A stretch of 64,000 bases of DNA from Chloroflexus aggregans DSM 9485 (lineage in GTDB: Bacteria; Chloroflexota; Chloroflexia; Chloroflexales; Chloroflexaceae), in assembly GCF_000021945.1 (NCBI RefSeq), contig NC_011831.1, positions 1,377,353 through 1,441,352 of the forward strand, in the 5' to 3' direction. The position numbers were made by a program, and so were the translations under genes. The notes beneath the pieces were generated by a model. It had not been told where the DNA came from. It ran no database searches and was given only the letters and a program-made list of their open reading frames with translations. This document shows, in pieces, positions 1-8,684 of this stretch; position 1 is the first letter of the stretch, and every line of letters starts with the position of its first letter.

Positions 1-2463
1 GTGGCGGCACAACTGTGCGGCGACCGCACCACGGTGGAGTCGCTTGGCTACAAGGTGGATGATGCAGGCACCATCTACCGGCCGGAACAGGATGAAAGCG
101 GCAAAACGGTCTGGACGCCGTTCTCGAAACTGGGCGCGCGGCGCGCCGTGCTCAACGACCTTTCGCCGGCGGCGACGTTCATTGCCTACAACTACAACAC
201 CCCGGTGGACGTGCGCGCCTTCGAGCGCGAGGCCAACCGGATACTGAAGGACGTGGAAGCCGAATGCGGTTGGATGTACGCCACCCTCGCCACTACCAAT
301 GCGCACGAGGCGGCGATGTGGGCCGAGCGCCTGCGCGCATGCCGCACGGCCGACGACGCGCGGGCGCTCATTGCGTCGATTCCGAATCGCGGGACGATCA
401 ACTACACCGTCTGGTCGGATGTGTTCGTCTGCCCGGAATGCACCGAGGAGGTGGTCTTTTGGCAGGCGGCCGTCGACCACGAGGCGGGCAAGGTGCGCGA
501 TGCATTCCCCTGCCCCCACTGCGGCGCCATCCTCACCAAGCGCACGATGGAGCGTGCATGGGTGACGACGTATGACCGGGCCCTCGGCCAGACCATTCGC
601 CAAGCCAAACAGGTGCCGGTGCGGATCACCTACCGCGTGGGCAACACGCGCTACGAGAAAGCGCCCGATGCCTTCGACCTGGCGCTGATCGCGAAGATCG
701 AGGAGCTGGACATTCCCTACTGGTTCCCGACCGACCGCATGCCGGAGGGTGAGGAGTCGCGTCGCAACGATGATATTGGCCTCACCCACGTGCATCATTT
801 TTATACCAAGCGGAATTTGTGGGTGTTGGGGGCGGCTATATATCGAGCTCTTGCGACAAATCCACGGTTAGGCGTATGGGTTACTTCAACCATGATAAGA
901 ACGACCAAAATGTATAAGTACATGCCTGTCCTTAATAATGGCCAACTTACCGACCGCCGTACTGGAACGGTATCAGGCACTCTTTATGTTCCATCTATGG
1001 CTGATGAGAATTGTCCATTAGACCTACTGGTTTCAAAAATCCGTGATTTTACGTTCTCAATATCCCGGAACATAAATGCTGCTACTAGCACGAATTCTGC
1101 AACTGATGTGAATACGGGTAACATCACGGTCGACTACATCTTCACCGACCCACCGTTCGGCGGCAACCTGATGTACTCCGAGCTGAACTTTCTATGGGAA
1201 GCGTGGCTGAAGGTGTTCACCAACAACAAACCGGAGGCAATTGAAAACCAGACCCAAGGGAAGGGGCTGGCCGAATACCAACGCCTGATGACCGCCTGCT
1301 TCAAGGAGTACTACCGGGTGCTCAAGCCGGGGCGCTGGATGACGGTGGAGTTTCACAACTCGAAGAACGCCGTCTGGAATGCGATCCAGGAGGCGTTGCA
1401 GGCCGCCGGCTTCGTGATCGCCGACGTGCGCACGCTCGACAAGCAGCAGGGGTCGTTCAAGCAGGTCACCAGCGCGAACGCCGTCAAACAGGATTTGATC
1501 ATCTCGTGCTACAAACCCAACGGTGGTTTGGAAGCGCGGTTTGCCCACGAAGCAGGCACCGCAGCAGGCGTCTGGGACTTCGTCCGCACGCATCTGAAGC
1601 ACCTGCCGGTGTTCGTCGCCAAAGACGGCAAGGCGGAAATCATCGCCGAGCGGCAGAACTACCTGCTCTACGACCGGATGGTGGCCTTCCACGTCCAGCG
1701 CGGCGTCCTGGTACCGCTCTCGGCGGCGGAGTTCTACGCCGGTCTCGCCCGGCGCTTCCCGGAGCGGGACGGCATGTACTTCCTGCCCGATCAAGTCGTC
1801 GAGTACGACAAAAAGCGGCTGACGATCCGCGAACTGCACCAACTGACCCTCTTCGTCACCGACGAAGCCTCGGCGATCCGGTGGCTCAAGCAGCACCTTG
1901 AGCGCAAGCCGCAGACCTTCCAGGAGCTTCACCCGCAATTCCTGAAAGAGATCGGCGGCTGGCAGAAGCACGAAAAGAAGATCGAGCTGCGGGAACTGTT
2001 GGAGCAGAACTTCCTGCGCTACGACGGCCAGGGGCCGATCCCGGCGCAGATCGTCTCGTGGATGAAGCAGAGCGCCGAACTGCGCAAGCTCATCGAGGAG
2101 GAGCGTGCGACCGGCCGGGCGACTGAGGAGAACGGCCAACTCAGCACGCAATCCGCCGTGCTGATCGCGCGGGCCAAAGACCGCTGGTACGTGCCCGACC
2201 CGCACAAAGCCGGCGACTTGGAAAAACTGCGTGAGCGGGCCTTGCTGCGCGAGTTTGATGCGTATTGTGAATCTGGCGAGCGGCGCCTGAAGGAATTCCG
2301 CCTCGAAGCCATCCGCGCCGGCTTCAGAAAGGCATGGCAAGAGCGCGACTACGACACCATCATCGCGGTGGCGCGCAAAATCCCGGAGAACGTTCTGCAG
2401 GAGGATCCTAAGCTGGTCATGTGGTACGACCAGGCCATCACCCGTTCGGGAGAGCAAGGATGA
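1..2463 (+). CDS. PglX/DUF1156-type DNA adenine methyltransferase (5'-truncated by window edge)
   Basis: The visible 820 codons encode the bulk of a large BREX-type DNA methyltransferase. A DPPF catalytic motif (motif IV of amino-methyltransferases) lies at residues 383-386, and a two-knuckle zinc ribbon has CxxC pairs at 144/147 and 171/174. The GTG at position 1 is probably an internal valine: the first residues (VAAQLCG) look like the tail of SAM-binding motif I (usual form GxTGVAAQ), so the true start and any DUF1156 N-terminal domain lie to the left. The stop overlaps the next start (ATGA), so it is translationally coupled to the ATPase gene. About 805-1130 is AT-richer with different codon use from the rest. 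Expected role: methylating host DNA as the self-mark of a BREX-like system. The methyltransferase call is firm; the exact PglX subtype is inferred from neighbours. Confidence 0.85.
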   Translation: MAAQLCGDRTTVESLGYKVDDAGTIYRPEQDESGKTVWTPFSKLGARRAVLNDLSPAATFIAYNYNTPVDVRAFEREANRILKDVEAECGWMYATLATTNAHEAAMWAERLRACRTADDARALIASIPNRGTINYTVWSDVFVCPECTEEVVFWQAAVDHEAGKVRDAFPCPHCGAILTKRTMERAWVTTYDRALGQTIRQAKQVPVRITYRVGNTRYEKAPDAFDLALIAKIEELDIPYWFPTDRMPEGEESRRNDDIGLTHVHHFYTKRNLWVLGAAIYRALATNPRLGVWVTSTMIRTTKMYKYMPVLNNGQLTDRRTGTVSGTLYVPSMADENCPLDLLVSKIRDFTFSISRNINAATSTNSATDVNTGNITVDYIFTDPPFGGNLMYSELNFLWEAWLKVFTNNKPEAIENQTQGKGLAEYQRLMTACFKEYYRVLKPGRWMTVEFHNSKNAVWNAIQEALQAAGFVIADVRTLDKQQGSFKQVTSANAVKQDLIISCYKPNGGLEARFAHEAGTAAGVWDFVRTHLKHLPVFVAKDGKAEIIAERQNYLLYDRMVAFHVQRGVLVPLSAAEFYAGLARRFPERDGMYFLPDQVVEYDKKRLTIRELHQLTLFVTDEASAIRWLKQHLERKPQTFQELHPQFLKEIGGWQKHEKKIELRELLEQNFLRYDGQGPIPAQIVSWMKQSAELRKLIEEERATGRATEENGQLSTQSAVLIARAKDRWYVPDPHKAGDLEKLRERALLREFDAYCESGERRLKEFRLEAIRAGFRKAWQERDYDTIIAVARKIPENVLQEDPKLVMWYDQAITRSGEQG

Positions 2464-5400
2464 AATACGGTGATTTGATCCAGTTTGAACCAATTGAGAG
2501 TGTGATTCAGCTCCGCGATGCCGATCACGCCGCGGCAGCACAGCGGCTCGTCCAAAGTTATGTCATCTCAGAGGAGATGGCCGAGCGACTGATAGGGGTG
2601 GTGTTGCCCAACCTTCAGTTCGACCAACCACTCGACAACAAAGGTCTGCTGGTCGTCGGGAACTACGGCACCGGCAAATCACACCTGATGTCAGTCATCT
2701 CAAGCATTGCCGAGCATGCAGACCTCTGTTCGGCGTTGACCAACGCGGCGGTACAGCACGCGGCAGCACGGATCGCCGGACGGTTCAAGGTGGTTCGCAC
2801 CGAGATCGGGGCCACCACCATGGCACTGCGCGACATCCTCGTCGGCGAGCTAGAGGAGCACCTGGCTGCCATGGGCGTCGCGTACACCTTCCCGGCTGCC
2901 GATCAGGTCGCGAACAACAAGCGGGCCTTCGAGGCGATGATGGCCGCATTCCACCAGAAGTACCCAGACCATGGCCTGCTCTTGGTCGTTGATGAACTGC
3001 TCGACTACCTGCGCAGCCGCAAAGATCAAGAACTCATTCTCGACCTCAACTTTCTCCGCGAGGTAGGTGAAGTCTGTAAAGACCTCCGCTTCCGCTTCAT
3101 CGCGGGTGTTCAGGAAGCGATCTTCGACAGCCCCCGGTTCGCCTTTGTCGCCGACAGTCTTCGCCGGGTGAAGGATCGCTTTGAACAGGTCCTCATCGCC
3201 CGCAAGGATGTCAAGTTCGTGGTTGCCGAACGTCTGCTGAAAAAGACCGGCGCGCAGCAGGCCACGATCCGTGCGTACCTCACCCGGTTTGCCGGGTTCT
3301 ACAGCTCGATGAATGAACGGATAGACGAGTTCGTCCGCCTGTTTCCGGTCCATCCCGACTACATTGACACCTTCGAGCGGGTGACCGTCGTCGAGAAGCG
3401 CGAAGTGCTCAAGACACTATCGCTGGCAATGAAGGAACTGCTCGATGCAGAGATACCTACGGATCGGCCCGGTCTCATTGCCTACGACAGCTACTGGAAC
3501 AACCTGCGCCAGAACCCTTCGTTCCGTGCCATCCCGGACATCAAAGCGGTGATCGATTGCAGTCAGGTGTTGGAATCGCGGATCGAGCAGGCCTTCACCC
3601 GGCCGGCGTACAAACCCATGGCACTGCGCATCATCCACGCGCTGTCGGTTCACCGCCTGACGACCGGAGACATCTACGCACCCATCGGTGCAACCGCCAA
3701 AGAGCTACGCGATACGCTCTGTCTCTACCAACCCGGCGTCGAGGAGTTAGGGGGCGACCCGGCCGACGATCTGCTGACGCAGGTAGAAACGGTCATGCGC
3801 GAGATTCACAAAACGGTAAGCGGTCAGTTCATCTCTACCAACCCGGACAACGGGCAGTTCTACCTTGATCTGAAGAAGACCGCCGACTTCGATGCGCTCA
3901 TCGAGCGGCGGTCCGAGAGCCTCGATAACGCGCTGCTTGACCGGTACTACTACGAAGCCCTGAAACGGGTGATGGAGTGTACCGATCAGACCTACATCAC
4001 CGGGTATCGAATCTGGCAGCACGAACTCGAATGGCCGGAGCGCAAAGCGGCCAGACAGGGATACCTCTTCTTCGGCGCACCCAACGAGCGCTCGACCGCG
4101 GTACCACCTCGCGATTTTTACCTCTACTTTCTTCAACCGTTCGAGCCGCCGCCGTTTAAGGATGAAAAGAAGGCCGACGAGGTCTTCTTCCGGCTCAAGC
4201 ACCGAGATACCGGATTCGATCAGAAGCTGCGTTGCTATGCTGCTGCGTTGGATCTCGCGTCCACCGCGAGCGGTCATGCGAAGACGACCTACACCGCCAA
4301 GGCTGACGGATTCCTGCGGGAGCTTGTGGGCTGGCTCCAACAGCGCATCACCGATGCCGTTGAGGTAACCTATCGGGGACGTAGCCGGTTACCGGCTGAA
4401 TGGCTCAAGGAGAAAACCATTCGCGAGCAATTCGGGAGCACGTCCTCCGCGCAGAAAAACGTCCGTGATCTGGTGAACAACCTTGCCGGCGCCATCCTAG
4501 CTCCCCACTTTCACGACCAAGCGCCTGAGTATCCGTCCTTTTCGATCCTCATCACGAACCAGAACCGCGCACAGGCAGCGCAAGACGCCCTCCGCGCCAT
4601 TGCCGGGCAGACTCGCACCAAACAGGCAACCGCTGTCCTCGACGCGCTCGAACTGCTCGATGGCGAGCGGATCGACCCAACCCGCTCGCGGTATGCCAGG
4701 CACATCCTGAGCATCCTCAAGAAGAAGGGGCACGGCCAGGTCGTCAACCGGTCGGAGGTGATCGAAGACATCTACGGTATCGAGTACTTCGCGGCGGAGA
4801 AAGGCTACCGTCTCGAACCGGAATGGCTGGTCGTGGTCCTGGCCGGGCTGGTCTATTCCGGTGACATCATCCTCTCCATTACCGGCAAGAAGTTCGACGC
4901 TACCGGCTTATCGCAACTAGCCGCGACGAACATCGACGATTTGGTCCGCTTCAAGCACATCGAAGCGCCGAAGGACTGGAACCTGCCCGCGCTGAAAGCA
5001 CTCTTCGAGCTGCTCGGACTCACGCCGGGCTTGGCGCAGCTCGTTACCCAAGGGAAAGAAGAGCCGGTGCAAGAGCTTCAGGCAGCCATCAAACAAACGG
5101 TAGAGCATCTGGTCATGGCCCAACAGACCCTCCACAGCGGTCTGCCGTTTTGGGGGAAGGAGCTGCTCACAGCGGTTGAAGCAGCGCGACTGCGCGACGA
5201 GATGGACAAAACAAAAACCTTCCTTGAGAGTCTGCACGTCTATGCTTCACCCGGTAAGCTCAAGAACGTTCGGTACAGCGCCGAGGAGGTGAAGCGTCAT
5301 GAACGCGGCCTCCAGGCCCTCGCAGAGTTCCAGTCCTTGCAAGAGATAGTGAATGAACTCGGCCCGTTGGCCTCCTATCTTGCCACCGCCGCGGCAGTCC

Positions 5401-6188
5401 TGCCCACCGACCACCCGTGGGTGCAGAGCATGCGCCATGCGCAATCCGAGGTGCGCGAGTGGCTGGAAACCGGCCGGATGGAACACCAGGAACTGCGCAC
5501 CCACATCCGCCAGAAACTGACGGAGTTGCAACAGGCATACATCCGCGACTATCTCACGATGCACACCCACGCCCGACTGGGCGCAAACGACGACAAGCGC
5601 AAGCAGGCACTGCTTGGCGACCAACGGCTCAAAACGCTCGCGAGTCTGGCTACCATTGACCTGATGCCGCGCCGGCAACTGACCGATATACAGCACCGTT
5701 TAGCCAACTTGAAGAGCTGCTTTGCCCTGACCGAGCACGACCTCGTCACTCAGCCGATCTGCCCACACTGCGACTTCCGACCGAACGCCGAGATGATGAA
5801 CGTGCCGGCAGCGACGCTGCTCGACCAATTGGACGCCGCACTCGACACCCTCCTCAAGGACTGGACGAACACGCTGCTGGACAACTTGGAGGACCCGACC
5901 ACGCGCAGCAACCTCGACCTGCTCAAACCGGAGGCGAGGAGCCTCGTGGACACCTTCCTTAGGAAACAAACCCTTCCCGACGATCTCAGCCACGATTTCA
6001 TCCACGCGCTGCAAGAGATCCTCTCTGGGCTGACCAAGGTTGTGGTGAAGACGGAAGAACTGCGCGCAGCGCTGCTCAGAGGCGGCTCACCGGCAACCCC
6101 CACCGAGCTGAAAAAACGCTTTGAGGAATACCTCGCCGAACGCACCAAAGGATACGAAGCCGGGAAGGTGCGGATCGTGGTGGAGTAG
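2460..6188 (+). CDS. BREX-like P-loop ATPase (PglY/BrxC family, DUF6079-like)
   Basis: This is a 1242-residue AAA-like ATPase. Walker A (GNYGTGKS) is at residues 67-74 and Walker B (LLLVVDE) ends at D178/E179; a long helical C-terminal part follows, with a single CPHC knuckle near the end. I chose the ATG at 2460 because it overlaps the TGA of the methyltransferase as ATGA and follows a GGGAGAGCAAGG ribosome site; an upstream in-frame ATG at 2421 would add 13 unlikely residues. Size and architecture fit the giant ATPases (BrxC/PglY) that accompany PglX and PglZ in BREX systems, where they are essential for defence but have no settled biochemical role. It is the last gene before the repeat-flanked restriction-modification insertion. 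The ATPase call is secure; the family name is recognition without a profile search. Confidence 0.8.
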   Translation: MKYGDLIQFEPIESVIQLRDADHAAAAQRLVQSYVISEEMAERLIGVVLPNLQFDQPLDNKGLLVVGNYGTGKSHLMSVISSIAEHADLCSALTNAAVQHAAARIAGRFKVVRTEIGATTMALRDILVGELEEHLAAMGVAYTFPAADQVANNKRAFEAMMAAFHQKYPDHGLLLVVDELLDYLRSRKDQELILDLNFLREVGEVCKDLRFRFIAGVQEAIFDSPRFAFVADSLRRVKDRFEQVLIARKDVKFVVAERLLKKTGAQQATIRAYLTRFAGFYSSMNERIDEFVRLFPVHPDYIDTFERVTVVEKREVLKTLSLAMKELLDAEIPTDRPGLIAYDSYWNNLRQNPSFRAIPDIKAVIDCSQVLESRIEQAFTRPAYKPMALRIIHALSVHRLTTGDIYAPIGATAKELRDTLCLYQPGVEELGGDPADDLLTQVETVMREIHKTVSGQFISTNPDNGQFYLDLKKTADFDALIERRSESLDNALLDRYYYEALKRVMECTDQTYITGYRIWQHELEWPERKAARQGYLFFGAPNERSTAVPPRDFYLYFLQPFEPPPFKDEKKADEVFFRLKHRDTGFDQKLRCYAAALDLASTASGHAKTTYTAKADGFLRELVGWLQQRITDAVEVTYRGRSRLPAEWLKEKTIREQFGSTSSAQKNVRDLVNNLAGAILAPHFHDQAPEYPSFSILITNQNRAQAAQDALRAIAGQTRTKQATAVLDALELLDGERIDPTRSRYARHILSILKKKGHGQVVNRSEVIEDIYGIEYFAAEKGYRLEPEWLVVVLAGLVYSGDIILSITGKKFDATGLSQLAATNIDDLVRFKHIEAPKDWNLPALKALFELLGLTPGLAQLVTQGKEEPVQELQAAIKQTVEHLVMAQQTLHSGLPFWGKELLTAVEAARLRDEMDKTKTFLESLHVYASPGKLKNVRYSAEEVKRHERGLQALAEFQSLQEIVNELGPLASYLATAAAVLPTDHPWVQSMRHAQSEVREWLETGRMEHQELRTHIRQKLTELQQAYIRDYLTMHTHARLGANDDKRKQALLGDQRLKTLASLATIDLMPRRQLTDIQHRLANLKSCFALTEHDLVTQPICPHCDFRPNAEMMNVPAATLLDQLDAALDTLLKDWTNTLLDNLEDPTTRSNLDLLKPEARSLVDTFLRKQTLPDDLSHDFIHALQEILSGLTKVVVKTEELRAALLRGGSPATPTELKKRFEEYLAERTKGYEAGKVRIVVE

Positions 6189-6206
6189 GTGCGGGGCACG
6201 GCGTAC

Positions 6207-6323
6207 CACCAATTCCCTGTGACCATCCGGCCCTGTCACCCCGCGCGAAGCGAGGGGTCGTGCATAACCCGCTCAGATTCCTTGCTGCGCGCGGAATGAC
6301 ACGAAGGTGGTATCTTCAATCGT
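6207..6323. repeat. Left copy of 117-bp direct repeat flanking the R-M cassette
   Basis: This copy matches 8548-8664 in the same orientation with about 5 mismatches over 117 bp; the inner 94 bp (6214-6307) are identical. The unit holds a palindromic pair of the type 'ccccgcgcgaagcgagggg' and 'ggaatgaca', resembling the intergenic palindromic elements seen elsewhere in the window. It starts about 20 bp after the ATPase stop codon. Confidence 0.9.
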
Positions 6324-6438
6324 AAATCGGTTTAACACCGGATACAAAGCACGCACGCACGGGAACAGATAACACAAAGACGCAGAGTTCGCCGAGGCGC
6401 GAAGGATGCATTAATTCAAGAATTTGGGAATAGTATCA

Positions 6439-7251
6439 ATGAATGACAAGTATCTCAAAATCTTGATTCAACCGCTCCAAACCTGCTTGCAGTATCAACC
6501 CAAATTTGGCCTGGGTGAAAAAAACGGATTAACGTTGCCCGAGTTTCGCCAACTCTACGGTTCTGATCCATTCTATGCTTGGTTTGGACTCGACCATCCA
6601 CTCCTATATGCAGCCCATAGAGCTGCTGGCGGTATTACGAGCATCTATCGGCAAATTGGCATCGGAGTCGAAAGACTCTTTCGTGAGATTCTTAAAGACA
6701 CATTATCACTCTCTGATACTGACGTACAATGGTCTTATGCGATAGATGTTCTGGGTGGAAAACAACGAATTCTTTCGCTCGATGCCCGCATTCCACTAGA
6801 GAGCATCAAAGATGAGACTGTTAAGTCTCGTATTACCAACTGGATGTTTGCCGTCGCAGATGACCTTAGTATAGAGCAATCGATACGTCCTATGTTAAAA
6901 GGCATAGTCTTCGAGGTTCGACAGGGATACAAAAGCAAAGACTCCAAGCGCCAAAATGCCGATATCACCAATGCTGCTACTGCATACACCAAGGGTTATC
7001 TTCCTTGCCTCGTTGTACTATCGTCACAAATCGACGAAGATATTCGACTACGATACCAAAACGAAAAGTGGAGCTTGCTAACAGGTCATTTTAATAACAA
7101 TCCTCGGCAATCTATCTATGCGTTTATGAAAGACGTTATCGGTTATGATTTAGCCGATTTTTTTAAACAAAACAGTGAAATTATTCGTCAAGAAGTAGTA
7201 AAAGTATTAGAACACCTCCTAACCGCTGAACATGGAGACACCCGTGCGTGA
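6439..7251 (+). CDS. Putative type II restriction endonuclease
   Basis: A 270-residue protein with no firm family assignment. It precedes and overlaps a DNA methyltransferase gene, the classical layout of a restriction-modification pair. A candidate PD-(D/E)xK-like core is D115 followed by a hydrophobic strand and E159-V-R-Q-G-Y-K165-S-K, with charged residues after it. Codon use is AT-rich (many aaa, att, ttt codons), unlike the GC-rich BREX-like genes on both sides, suggesting separate acquisition. The start is uncertain: ATG 6439 lacks a good ribosome site, and TTG 6424 in frame is an alternative. It could be a different kind of effector, but the pairing with the methyltransferase makes an endonuclease the most likely role. 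Confidence 0.6.
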   Translation: MNDKYLKILIQPLQTCLQYQPKFGLGEKNGLTLPEFRQLYGSDPFYAWFGLDHPLLYAAHRAAGGITSIYRQIGIGVERLFREILKDTLSLSDTDVQWSYAIDVLGGKQRILSLDARIPLESIKDETVKSRITNWMFAVADDLSIEQSIRPMLKGIVFEVRQGYKSKDSKRQNADITNAATAYTKGYLPCLVVLSSQIDEDIRLRYQNEKWSLLTGHFNNNPRQSIYAFMKDVIGYDLADFFKQNSEIIRQEVVKVLEHLLTAEHGDTRA

Positions 7252-8494
7252 CAATACCATTCAACAACGGCCAGAGTTCACATTTCGAGAAAACCACAAA
7301 AACGGTCGCCATGGATGGGTGCGTTTAACACCTGCCTACTCTGTGACACTCGTGACCGATATTCTTAACCGAGAACGAGGAGCATTCCGCATTCTCGATC
7401 CATTCGCAGGGACCGGAACCACCGTACTTTGTGCAGCAGAACAGGGAATGTACGGTGTTGGTATCGACATCAACCCCTTCCTCGTCTGGCTGGGAAATGC
7501 CAAGCTTCGTCGATACACTCTTGCAGAGATTGCCGAATTCGAGCACACGGTTTGCCGTATCATATCGGCACTCAGATCGGAGGGACCAAGCGTACCCCCA
7601 CCACCAATCCACAACGTTGCGCGCTGGTGGTCTCCTCCAGCACTTGACTTTCTCTGTCGACTGAAGTATGAAATTGACACTAGGATCAATAAAGCGCAAG
7701 CAATAAGCGACCTATGGTACATCACATTCTGTCGAGTTCTTATCATGATCGCTCGTGTCGCATTTAATCATCAATCAATGTCGTTCCAAGATGAGTCGTT
7801 CCGGCAAGGGTATCTTTTTGTAGGAGAAGATCAGTACATCACTATTTTGTCAGAAGTAGCGCATCTTGTGAGCCGATCCGCGATGAGCAATCCAAGCGGA
7901 ACGGGAACGATCATGTTAGGTGATTCACGCATGTTGGTATGTCTCGCCGACGAAGAACGTTTCGATCTCGTCATTACTTCTCCACCATACGTTAATCGGA
8001 TGTCGTATATCCGTGAACTACGCCCATATATGTATTGGCTTGGCTATATCACAGCGGCGAGAGAAGCAGGAGAACTCGATTGGCAGACGATTGGCGGAAC
8101 GTGGGGGGTCGCGACGAGTCGGCTTGCCGAATGGCGATTAGCGAGCGACACCTTTCTGCCAAGAGACCTGCACGACACCATCAAACGGATACGTTCCGCA
8201 GAACACAAGCACAGCTTCTTAATGGCTCAGTACGTTGCAAAATACTTCGAGGATATGTGGATGCACGTAAAGGCGGTGAAGCGTTGGGTTCAACCCGGCG
8301 GGCATCTGTACTACATCATCGGTAATGCTAAGTTCTACGACGTAGTTGTTCCGGTCGAACGAGTATTGGCCGATATGATGCTTGAGTCAGGGTACGAACA
8401 GGTCTCCATCGAAACCGTGCGAAAGCGTAACTCGAAGAAGGAGCTTTTTGAATACATTGTATCAGCCCGTAAACCAAAAGAAGATGATCGGTAA
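7232..8494 (+). CDS. Type II DNA methyltransferase (m4C/m6A, TSPPY class)
   Basis: This 420-residue methyltransferase has a clear SAM-binding motif I, DPFAGTGTT, at residues 56-64 and the catalytic motif TSPPY at 249-253. The SPPY form is typical of amino-methyltransferases making N4-methylcytosine or N6-methyladenine. The roughly 185 residues between the motifs probably hold the target-recognition region. It overlaps the putative endonuclease by 20 bp. ATG 7232 has no ribosome site, while GTG 7244 (residue 5) is preceded by GGAG at a good distance and may be the real start. AT-rich codon use matches its partner and differs from the flanking BREX-like genes. It should protect host sites from the neighbouring endonuclease; the recognition sequence cannot be read from the protein. 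Confidence 0.88.
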   Translation: METPVRDNTIQQRPEFTFRENHKNGRHGWVRLTPAYSVTLVTDILNRERGAFRILDPFAGTGTTVLCAAEQGMYGVGIDINPFLVWLGNAKLRRYTLAEIAEFEHTVCRIISALRSEGPSVPPPPIHNVARWWSPPALDFLCRLKYEIDTRINKAQAISDLWYITFCRVLIMIARVAFNHQSMSFQDESFRQGYLFVGEDQYITILSEVAHLVSRSAMSNPSGTGTIMLGDSRMLVCLADEERFDLVITSPPYVNRMSYIRELRPYMYWLGYITAAREAGELDWQTIGGTWGVATSRLAEWRLASDTFLPRDLHDTIKRIRSAEHKHSFLMAQYVAKYFEDMWMHVKAVKRWVQPGGHLYYIIGNAKFYDVVVPVERVLADMMLESGYEQVSIETVRKRNSKKELFEYIVSARKPKEDDR

Positions 8495-8547
8495 CAACCT
8501 CATGCCTTGGCCATCATTAGGGTAGGGTTCCGTACCGGCAATAGGAA

Positions 8548-8664
8548 CACCACCTCCCTGTGACCATCCGGCCCTGTCACCCCGCGCGAAGCGAGGGGTC
8601 GTGCATAACCCGCTCAGATTCCTTGCTGCGCGCGGAATGACACGAAGGCGGCATCTGCAATCGT
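8548..8664. repeat. Right copy of 117-bp direct repeat flanking the R-M cassette
   Basis: This copy is near-identical to 6207-6323 in the same orientation. It ends about 20 bp before the chosen start of the helicase gene, and an open frame running through it (from 8601) makes an artificial N-terminal extension of the helicase. The two copies bracket the two restriction-modification genes and nothing else. Confidence 0.9.
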
Positions 8665-8684
8665 CATTGGTATCACGGCAACCG

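Noticed and set aside
1-3. GTG at position 1 as the true start of the methyltransferase
   Set aside because: The first residues read like the end of SAM motif I (GVAAQLCG), so the gene begins left of the window.
1192-2541. 449-codon open frame on the - strand
   Set aside because: It lies wholly over the methyltransferase gene on the other strand, is composed of GC-rich antisense codons and has no recognisable motif.
6439-8494. Reading the R-M pair as part of the BREX core
   Set aside because: AT-richer codon use and flanking repeats mark it as a separate insertion.
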